64,000 nt of DNA from Agromyces luteolus (lineage in GTDB: Bacteria > Actinomycetota > Actinomycetes > Actinomycetales > Microbacteriaceae): the NCBI RefSeq assembly GCF_009729855.1, contig NZ_WODA01000008.1:62001-126000 (forward strand). The letters run 5' to 3'. A model generated the notes under the pieces. It did no database searches. It was not told the origin of the DNA and saw only the letters and a list, made by a program, of their open reading frames with translations. The position numbers were made by a program, and so were the translations under genes. Position 1 is the first letter of the stretch. The number at the start of each line of letters is the position of its first letter. Positions 27,701-35,436 of this stretch are shown here, one piece after another.

Positions 27701-28247
27701 CGCCAAGCACGCCTCGACGACGATCACCGACCTCATGAGCTCGGATGCCACGCAGGACGGCGAGGTCGCCACGATCGCCGGTCTCGTGACGAGCGTGCAG
27801 CACCGCGTCGCCCGCCAGTCCGGCAACCAGTACGGCATGATCCAGGTCGAGGACTTCTCGGGCGAGATCACCGTCATGTTCATGGGCAAGGCGTACCAGG
27901 AGTTCGCGCCGGCGCTGAAGGGCGACTCGATCGTCGTGGTGCGGGGGCGGGTGAGCCTGCGCGACGACGGCATGAACCTGCATGCCTACAGCGTGTTCGA
28001 GCCAGAGGTCGGGACGGACGACGGAACCGGCCCGGTCGTGATCTCCCTGCCCGACGTCCGCGCCACGACCGACACGATCACGGCGCTCGGCGACGTGCTC
28101 ATAAGGCACCGCGGCGACACCGAGGTGCGGCTGAAGCTCACGAAGGGCCGGACGGCGCGGGTGTTCGAACTGCCCTACCCGGTCTCGGTGAGCGCCGACT
28201 TCTACGGCGAGCTGAAGAGCCTCCTCGGGCCGAACTGCCTCACGTGA
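24729..28247 (+). CDS. dnaE: DNA polymerase III alpha subunit
   Basis: Replicative DNA polymerase, C family. The 1172-aa protein has the N-terminal PHP domain (FVHLHVHSEYSMLDG, TDHGNVFG), the palm domain with catalytic aspartates in PDFDVDFDERR (about 412-418), the finger region GPGRGSGAGSM, the helix-hairpin-helix/tau-binding part and a C-terminal OB fold (EDFSGEITVMFMGK). Length matches the main actinobacterial DnaE1 (about 1180 aa). The GTG start has AAGAGGAGCC upstream. Confidence 0.97.
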   Translation: MAADSFVHLHVHSEYSMLDGAARVGELMKAAAAEGMPAVAMTDHGNVFGAYDFWKQATDAGVKPIIGTEAYLTPGTHRSDKTRVRWGNGGGDDVSGSGAYTHMTLLSETTEGMHNLFRLSSRASIEGYYFKPRMDRELLQTYSKGLIATTGCPSGEVQTRLRLGQYDEAVQAAAEFRDIFGRENFFAEVMDHGLGIEKRIMDDLLRLARELDLPLVATNDLHYTHAHDAKSHAALLCVQSGSTLDDPNRFKFDADEFYLKSAAEMRHLFRDHPEACDNTLLIAERCDVQFNTSANYMPRYPVPAGEDEQSWFVKEVEKGLHERYPAGIPDDVRKQADYEVGVISQMGFPGYFLVVADFINWSKDNGIRVGPGRGSGAGSMAAYAMRITDLDPLQHGLIFERFLNPDRVSMPDFDVDFDERRRGEVIKYVTDKYGDERVAQIVTYGTIKAKQALKDSSRVLGFPFGMGEKLTKAMPPAVMGKDIPLSGILDKDHPRYKEAGDIRALIETDAEAKTVFETALGLENLKRQWGVHAAGVIMSSEPLIDIIPIMKREQDGQIVTQFDYPACESLGLIKMDFLGLRNLTIIDDALDNIEANRGFRPVLEDLALDDPEAYALLSRGDTLGVFQLDGGPMRSLLRQMKPDNFEDISAVIALYRPGPMGANSHTNYALRKNGLQEITPIHPEFEESLRDILDTSYGLIIYQEQVMAIAQRVAGFSLGQADILRRAMGKKKKSELDKQYEGFSGGMKANGYSDAAIQKLWEILLPFSDYAFNKAHSAAYGVLSYWTAYLKAHYPAEYMAALLTSVGDARDKLALYLNECRRMGIKVLPPDVNESIGFFAAVGDDIRFGLGAVRNVGFNVVDAIRASRDAKGRFETFHDFLKKVPTQVANKRTVESLVKAGAFDSLGHTRRALVEIHEGAVEAAVKEKRAEENGDVGFDFDSLFEDHEKESAPSPVPDRPEWAKRDKLAFEREMLGLYVSDHPLAGLEATLAKHASTTITDLMSSDATQDGEVATIAGLVTSVQHRVARQSGNQYGMIQVEDFSGEITVMFMGKAYQEFAPALKGDSIVVVRGRVSLRDDGMNLHAYSVFEPEVGTDDGTGPVVISLPDVRATTDTITALGDVLIRHRGDTEVRLKLTKGRTARVFELPYPVSVSADFYGELKSLLGPNCLT

Positions 28248-28280
28248 CGTCGCGCTCAGCCGGGTCGCGGTGCGGCTCGC

Positions 28281-28286
28281 TAGGCT
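28281..28286 (+). promoter_or_regulatory. -10-like hexamer of hisD
   Basis: TAGGCT ends nine bases before the hisD ATG, too close for a normal ribosome site, so a leaderless or near-leaderless message is likely. Confidence 0.4.
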
Positions 28287-28295
28287 GAGCGGGCC

Positions 28296-29609
28296 ATGCT
28301 ACGCACGATCGACCTCCGCGGCACCCGTCCGACCCTGTCCGAGCTGCTCGCCCTCGTCCCGAGGGCGGCGACCGACGTCGCCGCAGCGCTCGAGCCAGCT
28401 CGAGCCCTCATCGACGACGTGCGCGCGCGCGGCGGAGCCGCGCTGCTCGACCAGGCGGAGCGATTCGATCGCGTGCGACCGGCGGCCGTGCGGGTCGCCG
28501 CCGGCGAGCTCGCCTCGGCGCGTGCCGCGCTCCGACCCGACGTGCGGCGCGCCGTCGAGTCCACGATCGAGCGGGTCAGGGCCGCGAGCGCGGCGCAGGT
28601 GCCCGCGCCGGAACGGACGGTCCTCGCGACGGGCGCCGTGGTCGAGCAGCGGTGGCAGCCGGTCGGTCGCGTCGGGCTGTACGTGCCGGGCGGCAAGGCC
28701 GTCTATCCGTCGAGCGTCGTGATGAACGTCGTGCCGGCCCAGGTCGCCGGCGTGCGCTCGATCGCGCTCGCCTCGCCCGCGCAGGCGGCGCACGGCGGTC
28801 GCATCCACCCGACGATCACCGGCGTCGCGGCGCTCCTCGGCATCGACGAGGTCTACGCGATGGGCGGCGCCGGCGCGATCGGGGCCTTCGCCTACGGCGT
28901 TCCGGACCTCGGGCTCGAGCCCGTGCAGCGCGTCACGGGTCCGGGCAACGTCTTCGTCGCGGCGGCGAAGCGCGTGGTGCAGGGCGTCACGGGGATCGAC
29001 GCCGAGGCCGGCCCGACCGACATCCTCGTGATCGCCGACGATTCGGCCGACGCCGACTTCGTGGCATCCGACCTCGTGAGCCAGGCCGAGCACGACGAAC
29101 TCGCCGCGGCGGTGCTCGTCACCGACTCGGCCGCCCTCGCCGAACGCGTGCTCGAGCGGCTCGTGATCCGCGCCACGGAGACCCGTCACTCCGAGCGGAT
29201 CCGGGCCGCGCTCGACGGCGCCCAGTCGGCGGTCGTGCTGGTCGACGACCTGGAGCAGGCGGCCGACTTCGCGAACGCGTTCGGCGCCGAGCACCTCGAG
29301 ATCCAGGTGCGCGACGCCGAGGCCGTCCTCGCCCGCATCGAGAACGCCGGGGCCATCTTCATCGGCCCGTACTCGCCGGTCAGCCTCGGCGACTACGCCG
29401 CGGGCTCGAACCACGTCCTGCCCACGGGCGGCCAGTCGCGTCACGCCGCCGGGCTGTCGGCGGCGACCTTCCTGCGCCCGCAGCAGGTGGTCCGCTACGA
29501 CGAGGGCGCGCTCCGCGAGGTCGCGCCCGTCATCGCGACGCTCTCCGAGGAGGAGGACCTCCCCGCCCACGGCGAAGCCGTCACCGCCCGCTTCGGCGAG
29601 CGACGCTGA
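28296..29609 (+). CDS. hisD: Histidinol dehydrogenase
   Basis: Zinc enzyme for the last two steps of histidine synthesis (L-histidinol to L-histidine with two NAD+). The 437-aa protein contains GRVGLYVPGGKAVYPSSVVMNVVPAQVAGV (in parts), GPGNVFVAAAKR, DAEAGPTDILVIADD, the metal/catalytic site SQAEHDELA and the C-terminal GDYAAGSNHVLPTGG. No other his gene follows here; nrdR is next, so hisD is separated from the rest of the pathway or followed elsewhere. Confidence 0.95.
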   Translation: MLRTIDLRGTRPTLSELLALVPRAATDVAAALEPARALIDDVRARGGAALLDQAERFDRVRPAAVRVAAGELASARAALRPDVRRAVESTIERVRAASAAQVPAPERTVLATGAVVEQRWQPVGRVGLYVPGGKAVYPSSVVMNVVPAQVAGVRSIALASPAQAAHGGRIHPTITGVAALLGIDEVYAMGGAGAIGAFAYGVPDLGLEPVQRVTGPGNVFVAAAKRVVQGVTGIDAEAGPTDILVIADDSADADFVASDLVSQAEHDELAAAVLVTDSAALAERVLERLVIRATETRHSERIRAALDGAQSAVVLVDDLEQAADFANAFGAEHLEIQVRDAEAVLARIENAGAIFIGPYSPVSLGDYAAGSNHVLPTGGQSRHAAGLSAATFLRPQQVVRYDEGALREVAPVIATLSEEEDLPAHGEAVTARFGERR

Positions 29610-29618
29610 ACCCGACGC

Positions 29619-29624
29619 TACGCT
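29619..29624 (+). promoter_or_regulatory. -10-like hexamer of nrdR
   Basis: TACGCT ends nine bases before the nrdR ATG, the same spacing as at hisD and pyrD. Confidence 0.4.
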
Positions 29625-29633
29625 GGGAGCACC

Positions 29634-30107
29634 ATGTACTGCCCCTTCTGCCGCCACCCCGATTCCCGCGTCATCGACTCGAGGACGAGCGACGACGGAC
29701 TCTCGATCCGGCGTCGACGCCAGTGCCCGGAATGCGGCCGTCGGTTCTCGACGACCGAGACCGCGAGCCTCGCGGTGATCAAGCGGTCGGGCGTGATCGA
29801 GCCGTTCAGCCGTGAGAAGGTCGTGCTCGGCGTGAAGAAGGCCTGCCAGGGGCGACCGGTGACCGATTCCGACCTCGCGGTGCTCGCGCAGAAGGTCGAG
29901 GAGACGATCCGGTCGACCGGGGCGTCGCAGATCGAGGCGAACGACATCGGCCTGGCGATCCTGCCGCCGCTGCGCGAACTCGACGAGGTCGCGTACCTGC
30001 GCTTCGCGAGCGTGTACCAGGCGTTCGAGTCCCTCGACGACTTCGAGTCGGCGATCGAGGCGCTGCGCGAGGAGCACGGGCGGCTGCCGGCCCGGCCGGC
30101 CGAGTGA
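29634..30107 (+). CDS. nrdR: Transcriptional repressor NrdR
   Basis: Represses ribonucleotide reductase genes in response to bound ATP/dATP. The 157-aa protein has the N-terminal zinc ribbon with CPFC and CPECGRRF pairs (Cys 3, 6, 31, 34) and the ATP-cone domain (about 49-139; [24 protein letters not shown] in parts). Length is typical. Its targets, the nrd genes, are not in this window. Confidence 0.96.
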   Translation: MYCPFCRHPDSRVIDSRTSDDGLSIRRRRQCPECGRRFSTTETASLAVIKRSGVIEPFSREKVVLGVKKACQGRPVTDSDLAVLAQKVEETIRSTGASQIEANDIGLAILPPLRELDEVAYLRFASVYQAFESLDDFESAIEALREEHGRLPARPAE

Positions 30108-30139
30108 CGGATGCGTCGGGCCGCCCGACGGCCCTCCGG

Positions 30140-30145
30140 TAGCCT
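30140..30145 (+). promoter_or_regulatory. -10-like hexamer of pyrD
   Basis: TAGCCT ends nine bases before the pyrD ATG; near-leaderless arrangement. Confidence 0.4.
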
Positions 30146-30154
30146 GATCCAGGC

Positions 30155-31210
30155 ATGTATCGACTCCTCTTCTCCCTCGGCTTCTCGCGCATGGATCCCG
30201 AGCGCGCCCACCACCTCGCGTTCCGCGTGATCCGAGCCCTTCCCGCGTTCGGGATCGGGCGGCTCGTGGAGCGTGCCACCGGCCCCTCGCCCGAGCTGGC
30301 CGTGGAGGCGCTCGGCCTGCGCTTCCCCTCGCCGTTCGGCGTCGCCGCCGGCTTCGACAAGGACGCGCTGGCGGTCGTGGGCCTCGGGAACCTCGGCTTC
30401 GGCCACGTGGAGGTCGGCACGATCACGGCGCTGCCCCAGCCGGGAAACGACCGGCCCCGGCTGTTCCGCCTGATCGCCGACCGCGCCCTCATCAACCGCA
30501 TGGGCTTCAACAACGGCGGGGCGGATGCCGCGGCCGGCCGTGTCTCGCGTCTCTCGCGCCGGCCTCGCCGGCCGGTGCTCGGCGTGAACATCGGCAAGAG
30601 CCGGGTCACGCCCGTCGAGCGCGCGACCGAGGACTACGTGCGGAGCACCAAGGTGCTCGCGCCGCACGCCGACTACCTCGTCGTGAACGTCAGCTCGCCG
30701 AACACGCCGGGCCTCCGCGGGCTGCAGGAGCTCGACGCGCTCGCGCCGCTGCTCGAGGCCGTCCGCGCGGCGGCCGGTCGGACGCCGCTCCTGGTGAAGA
30801 TCGCACCCGATCTCGACGACGCGGAGGTCGTGCGGATCTGCGAGCTCGTCGTCAGGCTCGGCCTCGACGGCATCATCGCGACGAACACCACGATCTCCCG
30901 CGCGGGCCTGGTGACCCCGGCCGCCGAGGTCGAGGCCATCGGCGCGGGAGGACTCTCCGGAGCGCCGCTCGCGGCGCGGTCGCTGGCGGTGCTGAAGCTC
31001 ATCCGCGAGCACGTGCCGGCGGAACTCTGCGTGGTATCGGTCGGCGGGGTGGAGACCGCCGAGGACGTGCAGGAACGGGTCGACGCGGGCGCGACCCTCG
31101 TGCAGGGCTACTCGGCGTTCATCTACCGCGGGCCGCTGTGGGCGCGCGAGATCAATCGCGGCCTCGACCGGATCCGCCGCGAGCGGCTCGCCGCGGCATC
31201 CGTCGCCTGA
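30155..31210 (+). CDS. pyrD: Quinone-dependent dihydroorotate dehydrogenase (class 2)
   Basis: Membrane-associated flavoenzyme that oxidises dihydroorotate to orotate in pyrimidine synthesis and passes electrons to the quinone pool. The 351-aa protein has the class 2 N-terminal helix region (MYRLLFSLGFSRMDPERAHHLAFR), GVAAGFDKD, NRMGFNNGGADA, VNVSSPNTPGLRGLQ with the catalytic serine, and GLSGAPLAARSLAVL. A weak hairpin (31254-31270) lies between this gene and the convergent gene that follows. Confidence 0.95.
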   Translation: MYRLLFSLGFSRMDPERAHHLAFRVIRALPAFGIGRLVERATGPSPELAVEALGLRFPSPFGVAAGFDKDALAVVGLGNLGFGHVEVGTITALPQPGNDRPRLFRLIADRALINRMGFNNGGADAAAGRVSRLSRRPRRPVLGVNIGKSRVTPVERATEDYVRSTKVLAPHADYLVVNVSSPNTPGLRGLQELDALAPLLEAVRAAAGRTPLLVKIAPDLDDAEVVRICELVVRLGLDGIIATNTTISRAGLVTPAAEVEAIGAGGLSGAPLAARSLAVLKLIREHVPAELCVVSVGGVETAEDVQERVDAGATLVQGYSAFIYRGPLWAREINRGLDRIRRERLAAASVA

Positions 31211-31269
31211 CCGGGCTCACGGTCGACCGACCGCGAGCCGACCTCGGGTGGGAGGGCGCTTCGGGCGCC

Positions 31270-32328
31270 TCAGAGCATCCCGATGTCGGAGAGCCGGTCG
31301 GCGAGCGTCGCGCCGTCGCTCGCCGAGACCCAGGGCACGTCGGCGCCGTGCTGCTCCGACTTCGTGCGACCACCCGCGAGGACGGCCTCGCCCGGGGAGA
31401 GCTCGCGGATCGCGATCGCCGCGACGTTGTCCGGATGCTCCCGCGCGAAGGCCGCGTAGAGCTCCTCGTCGTGCTGCCCGTCGTCGCCGATCATGAGCCA
31501 CCGGACGTTCGGGAACTCCTCGGCGAGGCGGCTGAGGTTGTCGCTCTTGTGCTCCCGGCCGCTGCGGAACCAGCGGTCGTGCGTCGGGCCCCAGTCGGTG
31601 AGCAGCAGCGGACCCGCCGGGTAGAGGTTGCGGGAAAGGAAACGGGTGAGCGTCGGAGCGACGTTCCAGGCACCCGTCGAGAGGTAGATGACCGGCGACC
31701 CCGGATGCCGCCGCGCGAGCCGCTCGTACAGGACCGCCATCCCGGGGGTGGGGCTCCGGGCGTGCTCGTCGAGGACGAACGTGTTCCATGCGGCGACGAA
31801 CGGGCGGGGGAGCGCCGTCACCATCACGGTGTCGTCGACGTCGGAGATGATGCCGAAGTCGACGTCGGGCCCGACGATCCGGATCGGCGCCTCGACCGGT
31901 TCGGCGCCGTGGACGCTCAGCACCGCGTGCGTCCATCCGGGCTCGAGCCGGGCCGGCACCCGGGTGTCGACGACCCCGCCGCGGTCGGCGAGCACCTCGA
32001 TGCGCTGGCCGCCCACCTCGATCGTGACCGGCACGTCGCCGACCGGGACGCTCGTGAAGCTCCGCCAGCCGCGGATGCCCTGCTCGCGGCGCTGCCGGCG
32101 GCGCTTCGACGTCTCGTCGGCCCGGATCGGCTTCGAGAGCAGCACGCGGCAGAACACGCGGACCCACTCGGTCGAGCCGTAGCCGGCGTACGGGACGACG
32201 GTCGGGACGTGACCGCGGCCCCGCGCCCACCGTTCGCGCACGTCGTGGAACCAGTCCTCGAGGCGCGCGGCACCGTGCCGGGCCGGCCGTCGCCGGGGAC
32301 CGGCCGGGTCGGGGGAACGCTCCGGCAT
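31270..32328 (-). CDS. App1-like phosphatidate phosphatase domain protein (DUF2183)
   Basis: 352-aa cytoplasmic protein. The centre carries DFGIISDVDDTVMVTALP (about residues 157-174), the DxDxT signature of HAD-type phosphatases as found in the App1 catalytic domain; STGAWNV and IGDDGQHDEELY are further conserved blocks. The N-terminal 150 residues form a beta-rich domain. Yeast App1 dephosphorylates phosphatidic acid at membranes; the bacterial relatives are largely untested, so the substrate is uncertain. The ATG at 32328 faces the TetR gene. Convergent with pyrD. Confidence 0.78.
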   Translation of the reverse strand: MPERSPDPAGPRRRPARHGAARLEDWFHDVRERWARGRGHVPTVVPYAGYGSTEWVRVFCRVLLSKPIRADETSKRRRQRREQGIRGWRSFTSVPVGDVPVTIEVGGQRIEVLADRGGVVDTRVPARLEPGWTHAVLSVHGAEPVEAPIRIVGPDVDFGIISDVDDTVMVTALPRPFVAAWNTFVLDEHARSPTPGMAVLYERLARRHPGSPVIYLSTGAWNVAPTLTRFLSRNLYPAGPLLLTDWGPTHDRWFRSGREHKSDNLSRLAEEFPNVRWLMIGDDGQHDEELYAAFAREHPDNVAAIAIRELSPGEAVLAGGRTKSEQHGADVPWVSASDGATLADRLSDIGML

Positions 32329-32406
32329 CCCGTCAGTCTTTCATGGACCGTGCGGCCGATGCGAAACCCGCCGCCCCCTGGAAGCGGACTTCCCCTCGAA
32401 CACGGG

Positions 32407-32412
32407 TAGAGT
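32407..32412 (+). promoter_or_regulatory. -10-like hexamer of the TetR gene
   Basis: TAGAGT lies 24 bp before the GTG start, with AAGGAGGACCC between, a normal leader with ribosome site. Confidence 0.35.
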
Positions 32413-32436
32413 GGTGCGGCGAACCAAGGAGGACCC

Positions 32437-33096
32437 GTGCCGAACATCGACCTGATCCTGGGGGCCGATCACGGGCGGAGGCGCTCGGTGCGAACCGAGC
32501 CCACGCAGCGTCGCAGCTCCCAGCGGCTCGACGCGCTGCTGGACGCCGCCGCCGAGATCGTCGACGAGCTCGGATTCGAACGGCTGACCACGCAGATGGT
32601 CGCCGAGCGCGCCGGCGCGTCGATCGGCACCGTGTACCGCTACTTCCCCGACCGGGTCGCCGTCCTGCACGCGCTGCGCGAGCGGAGCGTCCGACGCTTC
32701 CGCGAGCGGCTGGCCGAGGCGGTCGACGGGGCCGAGCTCGCCGCGTGGTGGGAGGTCATCGACCTCGCGCTCGACGTCTGCATCGAGCTGTACCGCGACG
32801 AGCCGGGGTTCGCCGTGGTCTACGGGGCTCCGCGCGAGGCATCGGAGCTCGACGGCGAGCCCGAGATCGCGCACCGCGTGGCACGCCTGCTCGAGCACGA
32901 CTTCGGCGTGATCGACGACGCCGAGGTCCGCCTGCGGCTCGGCATCGCGCTCGAGATCGGCGCGACCCTCATCCATCGGGCGTTCGTCCGCGACGCCGTC
33001 GGCGATGCGCGGTACCTCGACGAGGCGCACCGCGTGGTCCGGGACTACCTCGGACGCCACCTGGCCGACCAGCTCGCCGCCGCACCCGCGGCCTGA
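32437..33096 (+). CDS. TetR family transcriptional regulator
   Basis: 219-aa one-component regulator. The N-terminal DNA-binding domain (about 28-75) shows LLDAAAEIVDELGFERLTTQMVAERAGASIGTVYRYFPDR (in parts), the classic TetR helix-turn-helix. The C-terminal ligand domain is divergent. It is transcribed divergently from the App1-like gene and lies 104 bp upstream of an osmoprotectant transporter in the same direction, so either could be a target; no operator palindrome stands out. GTG start with a strong AAGGAGG. Confidence 0.88.
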   Translation: MPNIDLILGADHGRRRSVRTEPTQRRSSQRLDALLDAAAEIVDELGFERLTTQMVAERAGASIGTVYRYFPDRVAVLHALRERSVRRFRERLAEAVDGAELAAWWEVIDLALDVCIELYRDEPGFAVVYGAPREASELDGEPEIAHRVARLLEHDFGVIDDAEVRLRLGIALEIGATLIHRAFVRDAVGDARYLDEAHRVVRDYLGRHLADQLAAAPAA

Positions 33097-33200
33097 GCAT
33101 CCGCGGCGAACGGCCGCGCACCCCGTTGCCACGCCGTCGCCGAGGTGTTTGGCTGGAGGACGCGGTGCCGCCCGGCGCCCGAGACCGACGGAGAGGCAGC

Positions 33201-34013
33201 ATGATCGAGTTCCGCGGTGTCGCCAAGCAGTTCCCCGACGGAACGGTCGCCGTCCACGACGTCGACATCGTCATCCCACCTCGGAAGACGACGGTCCTCG
33301 TCGGCTCCTCCGGCTCGGGCAAGACGACGCTCCTCCGGATGATCAATCGGATGGTCGATCCGACCGCGGGGCAGGTGCTCATCGACGGCACGGACGTCGC
33401 GACCGTCGATCCGGTGAAGCTCCGTCGCGGCATCGGCTACGTGATGCAGAACTCGGGCCTCCTGCCGCACCGGAAGGTCATCGACAACGTCGCGACCGTG
33501 CCGCTCCTGCGCGGCGAGTCCAGGCGCGCGGCGCACGCCCACGCCCTCGAGCTGCTCGACACGGTCGGGCTCGATCGATCGCTGGCCGACAGGTACCCGG
33601 CGCAGCTCTCCGGGGGACAGCAGCAGCGCGTCGGCGTGGCGCGCGGGCTCGCGGTCGACCCGAACATCCTCCTGATGGACGAGCCGTTCGGCGCGGTGGA
33701 TCCGATCGTCCGCGCGGAGCTGCAGCAGGAGCTGCTCCGGCTCCAGGGCGAGCTCGGCAAGACCGTCGTCTTCGTCACCCACGACATCGACGAGGCATTC
33801 CTCCTCGGCGACCAGGTCGTCATCATGCAGCAAGGCGGGCTGATCTCGCAGGCCGCGTCGCCGGCTGAGATCCTCGCGCATCCGGCCGACGCCTTCGTCG
33901 CGGACTTCGTCGGCGCCGACCGCGGCAAGCGGGCGCTGCACGTCACGGAGGTCGACGGGCGACGGGTGGTCGTGGACGCGGACGGCAGGGCGGCCGGAGT
34001 CCTGGCCCCGTGA
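33201..34013 (+). CDS. Osmoprotectant/quaternary amine ABC transporter ATP-binding protein
   Basis: ATPase that drives uptake of compatible solutes such as glycine betaine or choline (OpuC/ProV group). The 270-aa protein has Walker A GSSGSGKTT (about 36-44), Q-loop YVMQNSGLLPHRKV, signature LSGGQQQR, Walker B ILLMDEPFGAVDP and switch histidine THDIDEA. The tandem CBS domains that sense ionic strength in OpuA are absent, though a short C-terminal extension remains. First gene of a four-gene operon with GTGA/ATGA overlaps. ATG preceded by GGAGAGGCAGC. Confidence 0.9.
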   Translation: MIEFRGVAKQFPDGTVAVHDVDIVIPPRKTTVLVGSSGSGKTTLLRMINRMVDPTAGQVLIDGTDVATVDPVKLRRGIGYVMQNSGLLPHRKVIDNVATVPLLRGESRRAAHAHALELLDTVGLDRSLADRYPAQLSGGQQQRVGVARGLAVDPNILLMDEPFGAVDPIVRAELQQELLRLQGELGKTVVFVTHDIDEAFLLGDQVVIMQQGGLISQAASPAEILAHPADAFVADFVGADRGKRALHVTEVDGRRVVVDADGRAAGVLAP

Positions 34014-34696
34014 ACTGGCTCTGGTCGAACCTCGACCTCGTCGGCGAGCTCATGCTCGTCCACCTCGCGTTGTCGGTGCCCGCGATCATACTGAGCTTCG
34101 TGGTCTCGGTGCCGATCGGCTGGCTCGCCCACCGCTACCGGTGGTCGAGGGGCGTCCTGCTGTCGATCTGCGGCCTCCTCTACGCCATCCCGTCGCTCGC
34201 CCTCTTCATCGCCCTGCCGGCCTTCACCGGACTGAGCCTCCGTTCCCCGGTCAACCTCGTGATCGCGCTCACGCTCTACGGCATCGCCGTCATCGTGCGC
34301 ACCTCGGCCGACGCGTTCGACTCGGTGGAGCGCGACATCCGGCAGTCGGCGACGGCGGTGGGGTACTCGTCGGCCGGTCGGTTCTGGGGCGTCGAGCTGC
34401 CGCTGGCCGGACCGGTGCTCCTCTCGGGCCTGCGCGTCGTGATCGTGAGCACCGTGAGCCTCGCGACGGTCGGTGCGGTGATCGGCGTCCAGAGCCTCGG
34501 GAGCCTCTTCACCGACGGGTTCCAGCGCGGCATCCAGGTCGAGATCATCACCGGGATCGTGGCGACGATCGTGCTCGCGCTCGGGCTCGACGCGCTCAGC
34601 GTGCTGCTCGGTCGCCTCCTCATGCCGTGGACGCGGCGCGGCTCGCGGAACGGCCGCGCTGCGGCGGCCCGCCGCATCCGGGAGGAGTCCGCGTGA
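34010..34696 (+). CDS. Osmoprotectant ABC transporter permease (first)
   Basis: 228-aa inner-membrane permease with about six helices. The binding-protein-dependent transport signature is visible in DSVERDIRQSATAVGYSSAGRFWGVELPLAGP (in parts), the EAA loop that docks on the ATPase. The GTG start overlaps the ATPase gene by 4 bp. It pairs with the following permease to form the channel. C-terminal tail is Arg/Ala-rich. Confidence 0.88.
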   Translation: MNWLWSNLDLVGELMLVHLALSVPAIILSFVVSVPIGWLAHRYRWSRGVLLSICGLLYAIPSLALFIALPAFTGLSLRSPVNLVIALTLYGIAVIVRTSADAFDSVERDIRQSATAVGYSSAGRFWGVELPLAGPVLLSGLRVVIVSTVSLATVGAVIGVQSLGSLFTDGFQRGIQVEIITGIVATIVLALGLDALSVLLGRLLMPWTRRGSRNGRAAAARRIREESA

Positions 34697-35436
34697 ACCT
34701 CTTCCTCGACGCCTTCGCCTGGCTCGCCGACCCGGCGAACTGGACCGGACCCGGGAGCATCCCGCAGCGGCTCGCCGAGCACCTCCGGGTCTCGGCGCTC
34801 GTGCTCGTCATCGCCTCGGCCATCGCGCTGCCGTTGGGAGCCCTCGTCGGCCACACCGGGCGCGGGCGGGAGCCCGCCGTCATGGTCTCCGGCGGCCTCC
34901 GCGCGCTGCCGACCCTCGGCGTGCTGACGCTCTTCGGCATCTGGATCGGGATCGGGCTCGCGGCGCCGGTGATCGCGCTCGTGATCCTCGCCATCCCGCC
35001 GCTCCTCGCGGGCGCCTACGCGGGCTTCGAGTCGGTCGACCGGCGCACCATCGACGCGGCCCGGGCGATGGGGATGCGAGAGCTGCAGGTCGTCGGCAAG
35101 GTCGAGCTCCCGCTCGGGATGCCGATCGTCGTGGGCGGCATCCGCTCGGCGACGCTCCAGATCATCGCGACGGCGACCCTCGCGGCGTACATCGCCGACG
35201 AGGGCCTCGGCCGCTTCATCTTCGCGGGGCTCAAGACCCGCGACTACGGCGAGATGCTGGGCGGGTCGATCCTCGTGATCCTCCTCGCCCTCGTCATCGA
35301 CGGATGCTTCGCGCTCACGCAGCGCGTCGTCGTCCCCGCCGGCGTCCGCGCGACGCGTACCGCAGAGCTCCGTTCGCGGCCGACCCGGTCGCGAGCGGTC
35401 GTGGGGCGACCCAACACCGAAGGGAACCAGGAATGA
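34693..35436 (+). CDS. Osmoprotectant ABC transporter permease (second)
   Basis: 247-aa inner-membrane permease homologous to the preceding one. DRRTIDAARAMGMRELQVVGKVELPLGMPIVVGG (in parts) is the EAA loop. About six helices are predicted by eye. Overlaps both neighbours by 4 bp. Together with the ATPase and the lipoprotein it makes a complete OpuC-type importer. Confidence 0.88.
   Translation: MNLFLDAFAWLADPANWTGPGSIPQRLAEHLRVSALVLVIASAIALPLGALVGHTGRGREPAVMVSGGLRALPTLGVLTLFGIWIGIGLAAPVIALVILAIPPLLAGAYAGFESVDRRTIDAARAMGMRELQVVGKVELPLGMPIVVGGIRSATLQIIATATLAAYIADEGLGRFIFAGLKTRDYGEMLGGSILVILLALVIDGCFALTQRVVVPAGVRATRTAELRSRPTRSRAVVGRPNTEGNQE

Noticed and set aside
24510-28109. Long open frame antisense to dnaE
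   Set aside because: Composition-driven shadow; it covers a perfectly conserved DNA polymerase III alpha subunit and has no recognisable domain.
31254-31270. Hairpin between convergent pyrD and App1-like genes as a terminator
   Set aside because: Only five to six pairs; too weak to annotate on its own.
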